This document shows, in pieces, positions 8,214-17,581 of a stretch of 34,630 nt of DNA (the stretch's first letter is position 1; the number at the start of each line of letters is the position of its first letter). Made by a program: the position numbers and the translations under genes. Below the pieces are notes generated by a model, which made no database searches, was not told the DNA's origin, and saw only the letters and a program-made list of their open reading frames with translations. Source of the DNA: Motilibacter peucedani (GTDB lineage: Bacteria > Actinomycetota > Actinomycetes > Motilibacterales > Motilibacteraceae); NCBI RefSeq assembly GCF_003634695.1, contig NZ_RBWV01000012.1, forward strand, positions 432,819-467,448, in the 5' to 3' direction.

Positions 8214-9664
8214 CGCTCGGCGGGTCCGACGGGGGCTGGACCCTCGAGCAGCTCGCCGCCGCGGCCGGCGGCAGGGTGATCGGCGGCGAGGCGTCGACCC
8301 GCGTGACCGGACCGGTCGTGATCGACTCCCGCGCCGTCGAGCCCGGCGCCCTGTTCGTCGCAGTGCCCGGCGAGCACGTCGACGGCCACGACTACGCCGG
8401 GGCGGCGCTGGCGGCCGGCGCTGCAGCGGTGCTCGCCTCGCGGCCGGTCGACGGTCCAGCGGTGCTCGTCGACGACACCACCGGCGCGCTGGCGTCCGTG
8501 GCCGCGGCGCACCTGCGCGCCCTGCCGGACCTCACGACGGTCGGGGTGACCGGCTCGTCCGGGAAGACCTCCACGAAGGACCTGCTCGCCGCGGTGCTCG
8601 AGGCGGCCGCCCCGACCGTCGCGACCGCCGGGTCGTTCAACAACGAGCTCGGCCTGCCGCTGACGGTCACCCGCGCGGACGCCGGCACGCGCTGGCTGGT
8701 CCTCGAGATGGGGGCCCGCGGCGTCGGGCACATCGCGGCCCTGTGCGCGGTCGCGCCGCCGCGCATCGGCGTCGTGCTCAACGTCGGCTCGGCCCACGTC
8801 GGCGAGTTCGGCAGCCGCGAGGTGACCGCCCGGGCCAAGGGCGAGCTCGTCGAGGCGCTGCCCGCCGACGGCGTGGCGGTGCTCAACGCCGACGACCCGC
8901 TGGTCTCCGCGATGGCCGGGCGCACCTCGGCGCGCGTGGTGACCTTCGGGCTGACGCCGGCCGCCGACGTGTCGGCCCGGGCGACCTCCCTCGACCCCCT
9001 GGGCCGGGCGAGCTTCGAGTTGGTGACCCCCGAGGGCTCGGCCGAGGTGGTCCTGCAGGTGTCGGGCGAGCACCAGGTCGCCAACGCGCTGGCCGCCGCG
9101 GCCGTGGGGCGCGAGGCGGGGCTCGCGGTCGCCGACGTCGCGGCTGCGCTGTCCGCGGCCGCCGCCCGCAGCCGGTGGCGCATGGAGGTCACCGAGCGGG
9201 CCGACGGCGTCACCGTCGTCAACGACGCCTACAACGCCAACCCTGAGTCCGTGCGCGCGGCGCTCAAGGCGCTCGCCGGCATGGGCCGGTCGGTGCCGCG
9301 CGGGTCGCTGCCACGGCGTACGTGGGCCGTCCTCGGCGAGATGCGCGAGCTCGGCGCCACGAGCCGTGACGAGCACGACGCCCTCGGGCGCCTGGTCGTG
9401 CGGCTCGACATCCACCGGCTGGTCGCGGTCGGCGAGCCGGCGCGGCCCATCGCGCTCGGTGCCGGGCTCGAGGGGTCGTGGGGCGGCGAGGCGGCGTGGG
9501 TGCCCGACGTCGACGCCGCGCTGGCGGTGCTGCGCGCCGAGCTGGAGCCGGGCGACATCGTCCTGGTCAAGGCGTCGCGGGCCGTCGGGCTCGAGCGGGT
9601 CGCCGCGGCGCTGCTGGCCGATGTGCCGGGCGCCGAGGCCGCGGCCGAGGAGGGCACCTCGTGA
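8210..9664 (+). CDS. murF: UDP-N-acetylmuramoyl-tripeptide--D-alanyl-D-alanine ligase MurF
   Basis: A 484-residue Mur ligase that adds D-Ala-D-Ala to complete the UDP-MurNAc-pentapeptide. It shows the N-terminal substrate domain ([27 protein letters not shown] in outline), the ATP loop [26 protein letters not shown], and the C-terminal [15 protein letters not shown] typical of MurF. The start ATG at 8210 is fixed by the ATGA overlap with murE, and its own stop overlaps mraY (GTGA). Position after murE is canonical. Confidence 0.97.
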   Translation: MTLGGSDGGWTLEQLAAAAGGRVIGGEASTRVTGPVVIDSRAVEPGALFVAVPGEHVDGHDYAGAALAAGAAAVLASRPVDGPAVLVDDTTGALASVAAAHLRALPDLTTVGVTGSSGKTSTKDLLAAVLEAAAPTVATAGSFNNELGLPLTVTRADAGTRWLVLEMGARGVGHIAALCAVAPPRIGVVLNVGSAHVGEFGSREVTARAKGELVEALPADGVAVLNADDPLVSAMAGRTSARVVTFGLTPAADVSARATSLDPLGRASFELVTPEGSAEVVLQVSGEHQVANALAAAAVGREAGLAVADVAAALSAAAARSRWRMEVTERADGVTVVNDAYNANPESVRAALKALAGMGRSVPRGSLPRRTWAVLGEMRELGATSRDEHDALGRLVVRLDIHRLVAVGEPARPIALGAGLEGSWGGEAAWVPDVDAALAVLRAELEPGDIVLVKASRAVGLERVAAALLADVPGAEAAAEEGTS

Positions 9665-10740
9665 TCCTCATCCTCGTCGCCGGCGGGGTGGCGCTGGTGG
9701 TCGGCCTGTTCGGCACGCCCGCGCTCATCTCGCTGCTGCAGTCGCGCGGCTACGCGCAGGCGATCCGCGACGTCAACGAGGGCTACCCCGACCACGACGC
9801 CAAGCGCGGCACGCCCTCGATGGGCGGTGCCGTGATCATCCTGGCGGTGCTGCTGGGCTACGCGCTCGCCCACCTGGTCGCCGCGTTCTACCTCGAGAGC
9901 TCGCCGACCGTGTCGGGGCTGCTGGTGCTCGGGCTGATGACCGGGCTCGGCGCCGTCGGCTTCCTCGACGACTACATCAAGATCTTCAAGCAGCGCAGCA
10001 CGGGCCTGCGGGCCCGCACCAAGCTGGCCGGCCAGACGGTCACGGCCCTCGCCTTCGGCGTGCTGGCGCTGCGCTTCGGCGACGCCCAGGGCACCACGCC
10101 CGCCTCGACGCACGTGTCGTTCATCCGCGACACCGGCCTCGGGCTGGGCGGGGTGCTCACCGTGGTCTGGATCTACCTGATCATCGCCGCGGCCTCCAAC
10201 GGCGTGAACCTCACCGACGGCCTCGACGGGCTGGCGACCGGTGCGAGCGTGGTGACCTTCGCGTCCTACGTGCTCATCGGCGTGTGGCAGTCGGGCAACG
10301 ACTGCGGCAAGGCCGTCACCCAGCACTGCTACCAGGTGCGCGACCCGCTCGACCTCGCGGTGGTCGCGGCCGCGCTCATGGGGGCCTGCTTCGGCTTCTT
10401 GTGGTGGAACGCCTCACCGGCGAAGATCTTCATGGGCGACACCGGGTCGCTGGCCCTGGGCGGAGCGCTCGCGGGGCTCGCGGTGCTGACCCGCACCGAG
10501 CTGCTGCTCGTGCTGCTCGGCGGGCTGTTCGTGCTGATCACGCTCTCGGTCGTCATCCAGGTCGGCTACTTCAAGCTCTCGGGCGGCAAGCGGGTCTTCC
10601 GCATGGCGCCCCTCCAGCACCACTTCGAGCTCGTCGGCTGGGGAGAGGTCACCATCGTGATCCGGTTCTGGATCATCGCGGGTCTCTCGGTCGCCGCCGG
10701 GCTCGGCGTCTTCTACGCAGAGTGGGTGAGCGGCACGTGA
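9661..10740 (+). CDS. mraY: Phospho-N-acetylmuramoyl-pentapeptide-transferase MraY
   Basis: A 359-residue polytopic membrane enzyme that transfers phospho-MurNAc-pentapeptide to undecaprenyl phosphate, giving lipid I. Key MraY/WecA family motifs are present: GTPSMGG near residue 50, the catalytic acidic [29 protein letters not shown] and the late PLQHHFEL. About ten hydrophobic segments are visible, matching the family. The GTG start at 9661 overlaps the murF stop by 4 bases, and its stop overlaps murD likewise. Confidence 0.98.
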   Translation: MILILVAGGVALVVGLFGTPALISLLQSRGYAQAIRDVNEGYPDHDAKRGTPSMGGAVIILAVLLGYALAHLVAAFYLESSPTVSGLLVLGLMTGLGAVGFLDDYIKIFKQRSTGLRARTKLAGQTVTALAFGVLALRFGDAQGTTPASTHVSFIRDTGLGLGGVLTVVWIYLIIAAASNGVNLTDGLDGLATGASVVTFASYVLIGVWQSGNDCGKAVTQHCYQVRDPLDLAVVAAALMGACFGFLWWNASPAKIFMGDTGSLALGGALAGLAVLTRTELLLVLLGGLFVLITLSVVIQVGYFKLSGGKRVFRMAPLQHHFELVGWGEVTIVIRFWIIAGLSVAAGLGVFYAEWVSGT

Positions 10741-12125
10741 GGCAGCTCCCGTTCCGGTCGGCGGTCGTCGCCGGTCTCGGCGTCTCCGGCCCCTCGGCTG
10801 CCCGCGCGCTCGTCGCGGCCGGCGTGGGCGTCACGGTGGTCGACGCGCGCTCCGGTCCGGCCGAGGAGGCGCGCGCGGCCGAGCTCGAGGCGCTGGGAGT
10901 GCTCGTGCTGCTCGGGTCGGCGCTCGAGGAGGCTCCGCCCGACACCGACCTGGTGGTCACCTCGCCCGGCTGGCGCCCGCAGACCCCGCTGCTGGCCGCC
11001 GCCGCCCGCGCCGGCATCCCGGTGTGGGGCGACGTGGAGCTGGCCTGGCGGCTGCGCCCGGCGCACGCCGCGCCCTGGCTCGCCGTCACGGGCACCAACG
11101 GCAAGACGACGACCGTACGCATGCTGGCCGACATCCTCACCGCCGGCGGCCGCCGCGCGGTGGCGGCGGGCAACGTCGGGTTCCCGCTGCTCGACGCGGT
11201 GCTCGCGCCGGAGCCCTACGACGTCATCGCGGTGGAGCTCTCGAGCTACCAGCTGCACTGGACCTCGACGGTGACGCCCTGGGCGGGTGCGCTGCTCAAC
11301 GTGGCGCCCGACCACCTCGACTGGCACGGCACCCTCGACGCCTACGCGGCAGCGAAGACGCGGGTCTGGCGCGGCGCCCACGAGTCGGTCTACAACGCCG
11401 ACGACCCGCTGGTGTCGCGGCTGGCCGCCTCCGCCCACGGCCCGCGCGGGTTCACCCTCGGGGAGCCCGGGCCCGGGCAGCTCGGCGTCGTCGACGGCAT
11501 GCTCGTCGACCGGGCCACCGAGCGCGGCGAGCTCTGCGCGGTCGCCGACATCTCGCCCGCCGCGCCGCACAACGTCGCCAACGCGCTGGCCGCCGCGGCG
11601 CTCGCCCTCTCGCTGCACCCGGCGCACGCGGTCGACGACGCGGCCGTCTGCGCCGGGCTGCGCGGCTGGAAGCCCGACGCCCACCGCATCGCCCGGGTCG
11701 CCAGCCGCGACGGCGTCGACTGGGTCGACGACTCGAAGGCCACCAACCCGCACGCTGCAGCCGCGTCGCTCGCCGCCTACCCCTCCGTGGTCTGGATCGC
11801 CGGCGGGCTGGCGAAGGGCGCGAGCTTCGACGAGCTCGTGGCCGGTGCCCGCGACCGGCTGCGCGGCGTCGTGCTGCTCGGCCGCGACCGCGAGGTCGTC
11901 CGCGCGGCCCTGCGGGAGCACGCCGCAGACGTACCCGTCGTGGAGGTGGGTGCGGGCGAGGGCCAGGGGGAGCAGGCGATGCGCGAGGCGGTCGCCGCGG
12001 CGGCCCGGCTCGCGACCGCCGGCGACACCGTGCTGCTCGCGCCCGCGTGCGCGTCGATGGACCAGTTCACCGACTACGCCGCCCGCGGCGACGAGTTCGC
12101 CCGCGCGGTCGGCGCGCTGCCCTGA
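10737..12125 (+). CDS. murD: UDP-N-acetylmuramoyl-L-alanine--D-glutamate ligase MurD
   Basis: A 462-residue Mur ligase adding D-glutamate to UDP-MurNAc-L-Ala. It starts with a dinucleotide-type fold ([17 protein letters not shown]) that binds the UDP moiety, followed by the ATP loop [14 protein letters not shown], the central region [11 protein letters not shown], and the MurD-typical [16 protein letters not shown] and [15 protein letters not shown]. The GTG start overlaps the mraY stop. In most actinobacteria ftsW follows directly; here a hairpin and a block of unrelated genes come next. Confidence 0.97.
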   Translation: MRQLPFRSAVVAGLGVSGPSAARALVAAGVGVTVVDARSGPAEEARAAELEALGVLVLLGSALEEAPPDTDLVVTSPGWRPQTPLLAAAARAGIPVWGDVELAWRLRPAHAAPWLAVTGTNGKTTTVRMLADILTAGGRRAVAAGNVGFPLLDAVLAPEPYDVIAVELSSYQLHWTSTVTPWAGALLNVAPDHLDWHGTLDAYAAAKTRVWRGAHESVYNADDPLVSRLAASAHGPRGFTLGEPGPGQLGVVDGMLVDRATERGELCAVADISPAAPHNVANALAAAALALSLHPAHAVDDAAVCAGLRGWKPDAHRIARVASRDGVDWVDDSKATNPHAAAASLAAYPSVVWIAGGLAKGASFDELVAGARDRLRGVVLLGRDREVVRAALREHAADVPVVEVGAGEGQGEQAMREAVAAAARLATAGDTVLLAPACASMDQFTDYAARGDEFARAVGALP

Positions 12126-12132
12126 GCGCACG

Positions 12133-12155
12133 GGCCCGGTCACACTTCCCGGGCC
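12133..12155 (+). terminator. GC hairpin after murD, candidate terminator
   Basis: GGCCCGG (12133-12139) and CCGGGCC (12149-12155) form a perfect 7-bp GC stem with a 9-base loop, starting 7 bases after the murD stop. No U-run follows, which is common for actinobacterial terminators. It suggests that the first dcw transcript ends here rather than reading into the next gene. Confidence 0.5.
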
Positions 12156-12221
12156 AGAGGCGTCAGGACGGTAGCGGGATGGTCCCGCCGAGGTGACACC
12201 GACCCGGACCTGGAGGTTCCC

Positions 12222-12563
12222 GTGGCAGTGCAGATGAGGACGGTCGTCTACCCGGTCGACGACCTGGCGGCGGCCAAGGCGTTCTACACCCGGCTGCTGG
12301 GCGTCGAGCCGCACACCGACCAGCCCTACTACGTCGGCTACTCGGTCGACGGCACCGAGATCGGGCTCGACCCCCACGGCCACGCCCAGGGCCACACCGG
12401 CGCCGTGGCCTACTGGGACGTCGACGACCTCGAGGCCGCGGTCGCGTCGCTCGTCGAGGCAGGCGGGAAGGTCCTGGTCCCGGCCCGCGAGGTGGGCGGC
12501 GGCATGAGCGTCGCGACCGTCACCGACGCCGACGGCAACCTGGTGGGGCTGCGCAGCTCCTGA
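12222..12563 (+). CDS. VOC (glyoxalase/bleomycin-resistance) superfamily protein
   Basis: A 113-residue single VOC domain with the typical beginning MRTVVYPVDDLAAAKAFYTRLLGVEP and end VTDADGNLVGLRSS. The superfamily covers glyoxalase I, extradiol dioxygenases, antibiotic-binding proteins and others, so no substrate can be named. The GTG at 12222 has GGAGG 5 bases upstream; an ATG four codons later is possible. It is separated from murD by a hairpin and converges with the SPFH gene 16 bases away, so it is probably expressed on its own. It has no evident link to wall synthesis. Confidence 0.9.
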   Translation: MAVQMRTVVYPVDDLAAAKAFYTRLLGVEPHTDQPYYVGYSVDGTEIGLDPHGHAQGHTGAVAYWDVDDLEAAVASLVEAGGKVLVPAREVGGGMSVATVTDADGNLVGLRSS

Positions 12564-12579
12564 GCGCGGGAGGGGCGCG

Positions 12580-13452
12580 TCAGGGGGCCGTGCCGTCGAA
12601 GGCGCTGCGGAAGCCCTTGAGCGCCTCGCCCAGCTCGCTCGGCACCACCCAGACGGTGTTGCTGTCGCCCTGGGCGATGCGCGGCAGCGTCTGGAGGTAC
12701 TGGTAGGCCAGCAGCTTGGGGTCCGGGTCGCCGGCGTGGATGGCCGCGAAGACCCGGCGGATCGCCTCGGCCTCGCCCTCGGCACGGAGCACCGCGGCCT
12801 GGGCGTCGCCCTCCGCCCGCAGCACCGCCGCCTGCTTCGCGCCCTCCGCCGTGAGGATCGCGGCCTGCTTCTGGCCCTCGGCCGACAGGATCGTCGCGCG
12901 GCGGTCGCGCTCGGCGCGCATCTGCTTCTCCATGGCGTCCTTGATGCCGCCGGGTGGGTCGATCGACTTGAGCTCGACGCGGTTGACCCGGATGCCCCAC
13001 CGGCCGGTCGCCTCGTCGAGCACGCCGCGCAGCTGGCCGTTGATCTCGTCGCGCGAGGTCAGCGTCTGCTCGAGGTTCAGCCCGCCGACCAGGTTGCGCA
13101 GCGTGGTGACCGTGAGCTGCTCGACGGCCTGGATGTAGTTGGCGATCTCGTAGGTCGCTGCGCGCGCGTCGGTCACCTGGAAGTAGATGACGGTGTCGAT
13201 GGACACCACCAGGTTGTCCTCGGTGATGACCGGCTGGGGCGGGAACGACACGACCTGCTCGCGCAGGTCGATGAGGGGCCGGACGCGGTCGATGAACGGC
13301 ACGACCAGGTTGAGGCCCGGGGTGAGCGTGCGGTGGTAGCGGCCGAGCCGCTCCACCACCCCGGCGCGCGCCTGCGGCACGATCCGCACCGCGCGCACGA
13401 GGACGATCAGGGCGACGACCGCGACCGCGGCGACGGCGATCAGGGCGACCAT
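12580..13452 (-). CDS. SPFH/band 7 domain protein (stomatin/paraslipin type, QmcA-like)
   Basis: A 290-residue membrane scaffold protein. One N-terminal membrane span (MVALIAVAAVAVVALIVLV) is followed by the band 7 domain (VPQARAGVVERLGRYHRTL, NLVVPFIDRVR, DNLVVSIDTVIYFQVTD). After it comes an alanine/glutamate-rich coiled coil built of near-identical 11-residue units (AAILTAEGAKQ, AAVLRAEGDAQ, AAVLRAEGEAE). These proteins oligomerise on membranes and are thought to organise membrane microdomains. The gene start overlaps the end of the NfeD gene by 13 bases, the usual NfeD-SPFH operon pairing, so the two products very likely act together. Confidence 0.95.
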   Translation of the reverse strand: MVALIAVAAVAVVALIVLVRAVRIVPQARAGVVERLGRYHRTLTPGLNLVVPFIDRVRPLIDLREQVVSFPPQPVITEDNLVVSIDTVIYFQVTDARAATYEIANYIQAVEQLTVTTLRNLVGGLNLEQTLTSRDEINGQLRGVLDEATGRWGIRVNRVELKSIDPPGGIKDAMEKQMRAERDRRATILSAEGQKQAAILTAEGAKQAAVLRAEGDAQAAVLRAEGEAEAIRRVFAAIHAGDPDPKLLAYQYLQTLPRIAQGDSNTVWVVPSELGEALKGFRSAFDGTAP

Positions 13453-13892
13453 GGCAGCTCCATCTCGTGGACGACGGCCGTGGCACCGTCGATGGACATC
13501 ACCTGCACCTGGCGGCCCGGCTCCACGGCCGTACCCGTGAGGTAGGTGCGCGCCGACCAGACCTCGCCGTTCAGCTTCACCCGCCCGCCGCTGCCGTCGT
13601 CGACGCGGGCCAGCACCGTCGCGGTCGAGCCGACCAGCGCCGCGGTGCCCGTGCGCTGCTCCGGCCCCGGACGCAGGTGGCGCAGCGCCACCGGCCGGAG
13701 CAGGACCAGTCCGGCCAACGAGACCAGGGCTGCGACGACGACGTCGACCGGGAGCGGTGCGCCCAGCAGGGCGGCGACGCCTGCTGCCAGGGCCCCGCCG
13801 GCGAACATCAGCGCGACCAGCTCGACGCCCAGCACCTCGACCCCGACGAGGACGACCGCCGCCACGAGCCACCACACGGCTGCTCCGTCCAC
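13440..13892 (-). CDS. NfeD-like membrane protein
   Basis: A 150-residue protein of the short NfeD type. Three or four hydrophobic segments occupy residues 1-75 (WWLVAAVVLVGVEVLGVEL, LMFAGGALAAGVAALLG, VVVAALVSLAGLVLL), followed by a soluble beta-barrel (OB-like) domain (TAALVGSTATVLARVDDG ... GRVKLNGEVWSART). The OB domain is thought to contact the partner SPFH protein. The GTG at 13892 has GGAGGA upstream. It lacks the N-terminal protease domain of long NfeD proteins. Its 3' end overlaps the SPFH gene. Confidence 0.93.
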   Translation of the reverse strand: MDGAAVWWLVAAVVLVGVEVLGVELVALMFAGGALAAGVAALLGAPLPVDVVVAALVSLAGLVLLRPVALRHLRPGPEQRTGTAALVGSTATVLARVDDGSGGRVKLNGEVWSARTYLTGTAVEPGRQVQVMSIDGATAVVHEMELPWSP

Positions 13893-13968
13893 AGCGGTCC
13901 TCCTCCCTCGTCAGTCTCGGCGCAGGTCCCGCACTCCACAACCCGGGCGGCGCACGACCCGGCGCGGC

Positions 13969-14673
13969 TCAGAGCGCCGGGCGCACCCCGACCTCCTCGA
14001 GGTGGGCGAGCAGGTCGGCCGGGTCGTTGTAGACGCGGTAGGCCCCGGCGGCCTGCAGCTCCTCGCGCCCGTAGCCGCCGGAGAGCAGGCCGACGCCCAG
14101 CGAGCCTGCGCGCTGGGCGGCCAGCAGGTCCCACACGCTGTCGCCGACGACGAAGCACTGCTGCGGCGGCACGTCGAGCTGGCGGGCGGCGGCCAGGAAC
14201 AGGTGCGGGTCGGGCTTGGCGCGCTCGACGAGGTCACGGGTGATGACGGGGACGTCCTCGGGGACGCCGAGCATGTCGAGCGCGGAGGCGGCCGTGCGAC
14301 GCGCCCCGCTCGTCGCGATGGCGAACGGCACGCCGCGCTCGCTGAGGTGCGCGACGAGCTCGCGCGCTCCGGGCAGCGCGACGACGCTGCTCGCCCGGCG
14401 CAGGTACGCCTCGGCGTGCAGCGTCGTCAGCTGGCGCAGGGCGTCGGCGTCGAGGGCGATGCCGGTCTCGCGCTGGAGCGCCTGCAGGAAGAGCCCGCCG
14501 CTCATCCCGATGCGCCGGTGGATGCGCCACACCGACAGCGGGATGCCGACCTCGAACAGCGCCTCCTGCCACGCGATCACGTGCTGGTAGACCGAGTCGA
14601 CCAGCGTGCCGTCGAGGTCGAAGAGCAGCGCCGGCGTCGGGACGGTGAGGGGCTCGATGTCGTCGAAGGCCAT
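13969..14673 (-). CDS. HAD-superfamily phosphatase (phosphoglycolate phosphatase/beta-PGM-like)
   Basis: A 234-residue haloacid-dehalogenase-type hydrolase. Motif I is LLFDLDGTLVDS (nucleophile Asp and acid/base Asp), motif II is IATSGAR, motif III is the lysine in ERAKPDP, and motif IV is VVGDSVWD. An alpha-helical cap lies between motifs I and II. Likely substrates are small phosphorylated metabolites, but the specific one cannot be read from sequence. I used the ATG at 14673; an in-frame GTG three codons upstream (14682) is also possible. It lies in a same-strand run with the lipoprotein and methyltransferase genes. Confidence 0.93.
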   Translation of the reverse strand: MAFDDIEPLTVPTPALLFDLDGTLVDSVYQHVIAWQEALFEVGIPLSVWRIHRRIGMSGGLFLQALQRETGIALDADALRQLTTLHAEAYLRRASSVVALPGARELVAHLSERGVPFAIATSGARRTAASALDMLGVPEDVPVITRDLVERAKPDPHLFLAAARQLDVPPQQCFVVGDSVWDLLAAQRAGSLGVGLLSGGYGREELQAAGAYRVYNDPADLLAHLEEVGVRPAL

Positions 14674-14726
14674 GGCCGTCACTGTGGCACAGCGCATCCC
14701 GTGCGCAGCAGGGGCGAGGCGGTCGC

Positions 14727-15449
14727 TCAGGCCTGGTGGTAGGAGTGCTCCTTCTTGCCCTTGTAGTCGTAGCAGGTGTCCCCGGCCACGTCGCTCGGTA
14801 CGCGGTAGCGGCGCAGCACCGCGCAGTCGAGGGAGTCCTGGGTGCCGTAGACCTCCTTCCAGGTGCCGTCGACCTGCGCCCAGAGCGCCTCGTAGCCGCC
14901 GCACGCGTTGACGCCGCCGATCGCGAAGCCGTCGGTGCGCAGCGTCTGGACGGTCACCCCCACCGCCGCGCCCGGGCACTTCTCCTCGGCCTGGAGCTGC
15001 TCCACCGTGCGGGCGACGAACCGCTTGAACGACTCGGGCGCCCCGCGCAGCTCGGACACGTCGGCCGGGTCGTCGATCTCGACCCCCACCGACTCGCCGC
15101 CGGCGTAGGGGATCAGCCTCGCTGCCGAGCTCGCGCTCGGCGAGGGGGTCGTCGCCTCGGTGGGCGTGGGCGTGGGTGTGGTCGCCCCGGTGGGTGCGGG
15201 CGCCCCGGTGGGTGCGGGCGCCCCGGTGGGTGTCGGTGCGAGCGTCGGTGTCGGTGCGGGCGTCGACGTGGGTGTGGGTGCGGGCGTGGGCGTCGGCGTC
15301 GAGGCAGGTGCCGGCGCCGCGCTCGACGCGGTGGGGGCGGGGGCCGGGGGCGGGCCGGCCGACGGCGACGAGCTGGCGCCGCAGCCGCCCAGCGCGAGCA
15401 CCAGCCCGGCGGCGCAGACGGACAGACCGGTGCGGGGGAGAGCTCTCAT
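14727..15449 (-). CDS. Putative lipoprotein with Pro/Thr-rich linker, unknown function
   Basis: A 240-residue secreted protein of unrecognised family. It has an N-terminal lipoprotein signal (GLVLALGGC, Cys about residue 24), so it should be anchored on the outer face of the membrane. A long Pro/Thr/Ala linker (about residues 27-110, units such as TPTPAPTPT and GAPAPT) could span the wall. The globular C-terminus of about 125 residues has four cysteines (KCPG, NACGG, LDCAV, DTCYD), compatible with two disulfides. No catalytic motif is recognised. Neighbours are a HAD phosphatase and a methyltransferase on the same strand. Confidence 0.8.
   Translation of the reverse strand: MRALPRTGLSVCAAGLVLALGGCGASSSPSAGPPPAPAPTASSAAPAPASTPTPTPAPTPTSTPAPTPTLAPTPTGAPAPTGAPAPTGATTPTPTPTEATTPSPSASSAARLIPYAGGESVGVEIDDPADVSELRGAPESFKRFVARTVEQLQAEEKCPGAAVGVTVQTLRTDGFAIGGVNACGGYEALWAQVDGTWKEVYGTQDSLDCAVLRRYRVPSDVAGDTCYDYKGKKEHSYHQA
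15184..15237 (-). repeat. 18-bp tandem repeat in the lipoprotein linker (GAPAPT units)
   Basis: Three consecutive 18-base units starting at 15184, 15202 and 15220, the last diverging at its end, encode GAPAPT repeats on the minus strand. Flanking sequence is less regular Thr/Pro coding. Copy number may vary between strains and would change linker length. Confidence 0.8.
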
Positions 15450-15540
15450 GCCTGGTTGATGCCCCGGGCCACCGACGGGGTTGCACGTGCTGGCGACGTC
15501 GTCCGGCGCCGTGCCTGGTCGGGCAGCCGCGGGGGTCGCA

Positions 15541-16188
15541 CTAGGCGCGTCGACGGGCCCGCAGCACGAGGTCCTGCACGTGGTGCGCGCCGGAGCCCCC
15601 CGAGACCACCCGCGGGCGGCGCTCGTCGACCTCGACCACCCACTCCTCGCCCAGCACGCCCGCGACGTCGGCGGGCAGCGCGTACAGCTCGGGGTCGAAC
15701 CCGCCGTCGTGCCCGTGCCCGTGGTCGTGGGAGTGCTCGATGTCGTGGTGCACGACGAGCAGGGTGCCGCCCGGCGCGACGAGGTCGGCCAGCGCGCGCT
15801 CGGCGACGGCGCCAGGGGTCTTGAGCAGCACCGCGTACTGCGCCGACACCAGCTCGAACCCGCCCGCCGGGAGGCCCGCCTCGACCAGGCCGGCGTGGAC
15901 CCACTCGACCTCGACGCCGGCCTCCTCGGCGTGGCGGCGGGCGCGCTCGAGGGCGATGCCCGAGACGTCGAGCGCGGTGACCTGCCAGCCGCGGCGGGCC
16001 AGCCAGACCGCGTCGGCTCCCTCGCCGCAGCCGACGTCGAGCGCGCGTCCCGGCGCGAGGTCGGAGACCTCGGCGACGAGGGCGCCGTTGGGCTCGCCGC
16101 TCCACACGCGCTCGGCCGCGCTGTAGCGCTCGTCCCACTCGGCGGCGTCGGGGGTCCGGTCCGTGCTGCTGGTGCTGGGGTTCGTCAT
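15541..16188 (-). CDS. Class I SAM-dependent methyltransferase with His-rich insert
   Basis: A 215-residue methyltransferase. Motif I is ALDVGCGEGADAVWLA and the acidic post-I strand is VTALDVSGIALERAR; the N-terminal WDERYSAAERVWSGEPN resembles the TehB/thiopurine methyltransferase-like group. Between strands near the end is an insert HSHDHGHGHDGG, suggestive of metal binding. The ATG at 16188 has GGAG upstream. The substrate is unknown. It is divergent from ftsW across 201 bases and is the first gene of the minus-strand run that ends with the SPFH gene. Confidence 0.9.
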   Translation of the reverse strand: MTNPSTSSTDRTPDAAEWDERYSAAERVWSGEPNGALVAEVSDLAPGRALDVGCGEGADAVWLARRGWQVTALDVSGIALERARRHAEEAGVEVEWVHAGLVEAGLPAGGFELVSAQYAVLLKTPGAVAERALADLVAPGGTLLVVHHDIEHSHDHGHGHDGGFDPELYALPADVAGVLGEEWVVEVDERRPRVVSGGSGAHHVQDLVLRARRRA

Positions 16189-16389
16189 GCTCCGGAGTCT
16201 CGGGCCGGGGACGGCGGAGCGCCAAGCGTTGTTGCCGTTCCAGCAACGTACGCGTCGGCCGCCGCCGGCGGACGGACCGTCCGATCCGTCCCACCGCCCC
16301 CGGCGCGCCTCGCGTCCGCGGCGGGCAGCGCTTCGTAGCATCGAGCCCGCACGGACGACTGCACGACGACGGGGTGGGGTGGGGCGAGG
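16189..16389. promoter_or_regulatory. Divergent promoter region between methyltransferase and ftsW
   Basis: This 201-base gap must hold starts for both directions. TAGCAT at 16336-16341 fits a TAnnnT -10 for ftsW about 50 bases upstream of its ATG; no clear -35 is seen. A short interrupted repeat, GTTGC/GCAAC, lies near 16230-16246. The need for a separate ftsW promoter follows from the murD-ftsW split. Confidence 0.35.
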
Positions 16390-17580
16390 ATGAGCGTCGC
16401 TGCCGCCGACCGACCCCGCCGCACAGCCCGCGGCAGCGCGGTCACCCGCCAGCTGCGCGCCCTGCTCGACAGGCCCAACGCGCCCTACCTGATCATCCTC
16501 GGCAGCGCCGGGCTGCTGGTCGTGCTCGGCCTGGTGATGGTGCTCTCGGCCTCGAGCGTCGAGTCCTACCGCACCACCGGCTCGTCGTTCTCCTACTGGC
16601 GCAAGCAGGCGGTGTTCTTCGCGATCGGCGTGCCGGTCCTGTTCTTCTGCTCCCGGCTGCCGGTCAAGGTGTGGCGGGCGCTGGCCTACCCGGCGCTGAT
16701 CTTCTCGGGCGTGATGCTCGCCCTCGTGCAGGTCGCGGGCGACGCCGCCGTCAACGGCAACCGCAACTGGATCACCGTGGGCGGCGTGCAGATCCAGCCC
16801 AGCGAGGCGGCCAAGCTGGCGCTCGTGCTCTGGGGCGCCGACCTGCTGGCGCGCAAGCACGCGCTGCTCGACCAGTGGAAGCACCTGCTCGTGCCGCTGC
16901 TGCCGGTCAGCGGCTGCATCCTGCTGTTCGTCCTGCTGGGCAACGACCTCGGCACGGCGCTCGTGCTGATGATGCTCGTGCTCTCGCTGCTGTTCTTCGC
17001 CGGTGCGCCCTTCCGGCTGTTCGTCGCCGTGCTCGGTGCGGGCGGGGTCATGGCCGCGATGCTCGCCTCGACCAAGAGCAACCGCGTGGCCCGCCTGACC
17101 AGCTGGCTGTCGCCGAGCGCCGACCAGGCCGGATACGCCTACCAGGCGCTGCACGGCCGGCTCGCCCTCGGCACGGGGGGCTTCCTCGGCGTGGGGCTGG
17201 GCGCGTCCCGCGAGAAGTGGGGCACCCTGCCCGAGGCCCACAACGACTTCATCTTCGCGATCATCGGCGAGGAGCTCGGCCTGCTGGGCAGCCTGGTGGT
17301 CGTCTCGCTGTTCGGCGCCCTCTGCTACGGCGGCTACCAGGTCGCGCTGCGCTCGAGCGGTCGCTTCGAGCACCTGGCGGCAGCCGCGGTCACCACGTGG
17401 CTGGCGGCCCAGACGGTCATCAACATCGGCGCCGTCATCGGGCTCATGCCGGTCATCGGGCTGCCCCTGCCGCTGGTCTCGGCGGGCGGCTCGGCGCTGC
17501 TCTCGACGATGGCGGCGATCGGCCTCCTGCTCAGCCTCGCCCGCAGCAACGCGCGCGCCGAGCGCGCCGCCGCGGTCTGA
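16390..17580 (+). CDS. ftsW: Septal peptidoglycan glycosyltransferase FtsW (SEDS family)
   Basis: A 396-residue SEDS polymerase with about ten membrane spans, which polymerises lipid II at the septum in complex with FtsI. Signature parts are [11 protein letters not shown] in the first span, [25 protein letters not shown] in outline, [12 protein letters not shown], and [18 protein letters not shown] with the conserved Asp needed for catalysis. The end, [13 protein letters not shown], is also typical. The ATG at 16390 follows GGGGCGAGG. It starts the second half of the dcw cluster; murG begins 1 base after its stop. Confidence 0.97.
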   Translation: MSVAAADRPRRTARGSAVTRQLRALLDRPNAPYLIILGSAGLLVVLGLVMVLSASSVESYRTTGSSFSYWRKQAVFFAIGVPVLFFCSRLPVKVWRALAYPALIFSGVMLALVQVAGDAAVNGNRNWITVGGVQIQPSEAAKLALVLWGADLLARKHALLDQWKHLLVPLLPVSGCILLFVLLGNDLGTALVLMMLVLSLLFFAGAPFRLFVAVLGAGGVMAAMLASTKSNRVARLTSWLSPSADQAGYAYQALHGRLALGTGGFLGVGLGASREKWGTLPEAHNDFIFAIIGEELGLLGSLVVVSLFGALCYGGYQVALRSSGRFEHLAAAAVTTWLAAQTVINIGAVIGLMPVIGLPLPLVSAGGSALLSTMAAIGLLLSLARSNARAERAAAV

Positions 17581-17581
17581 C

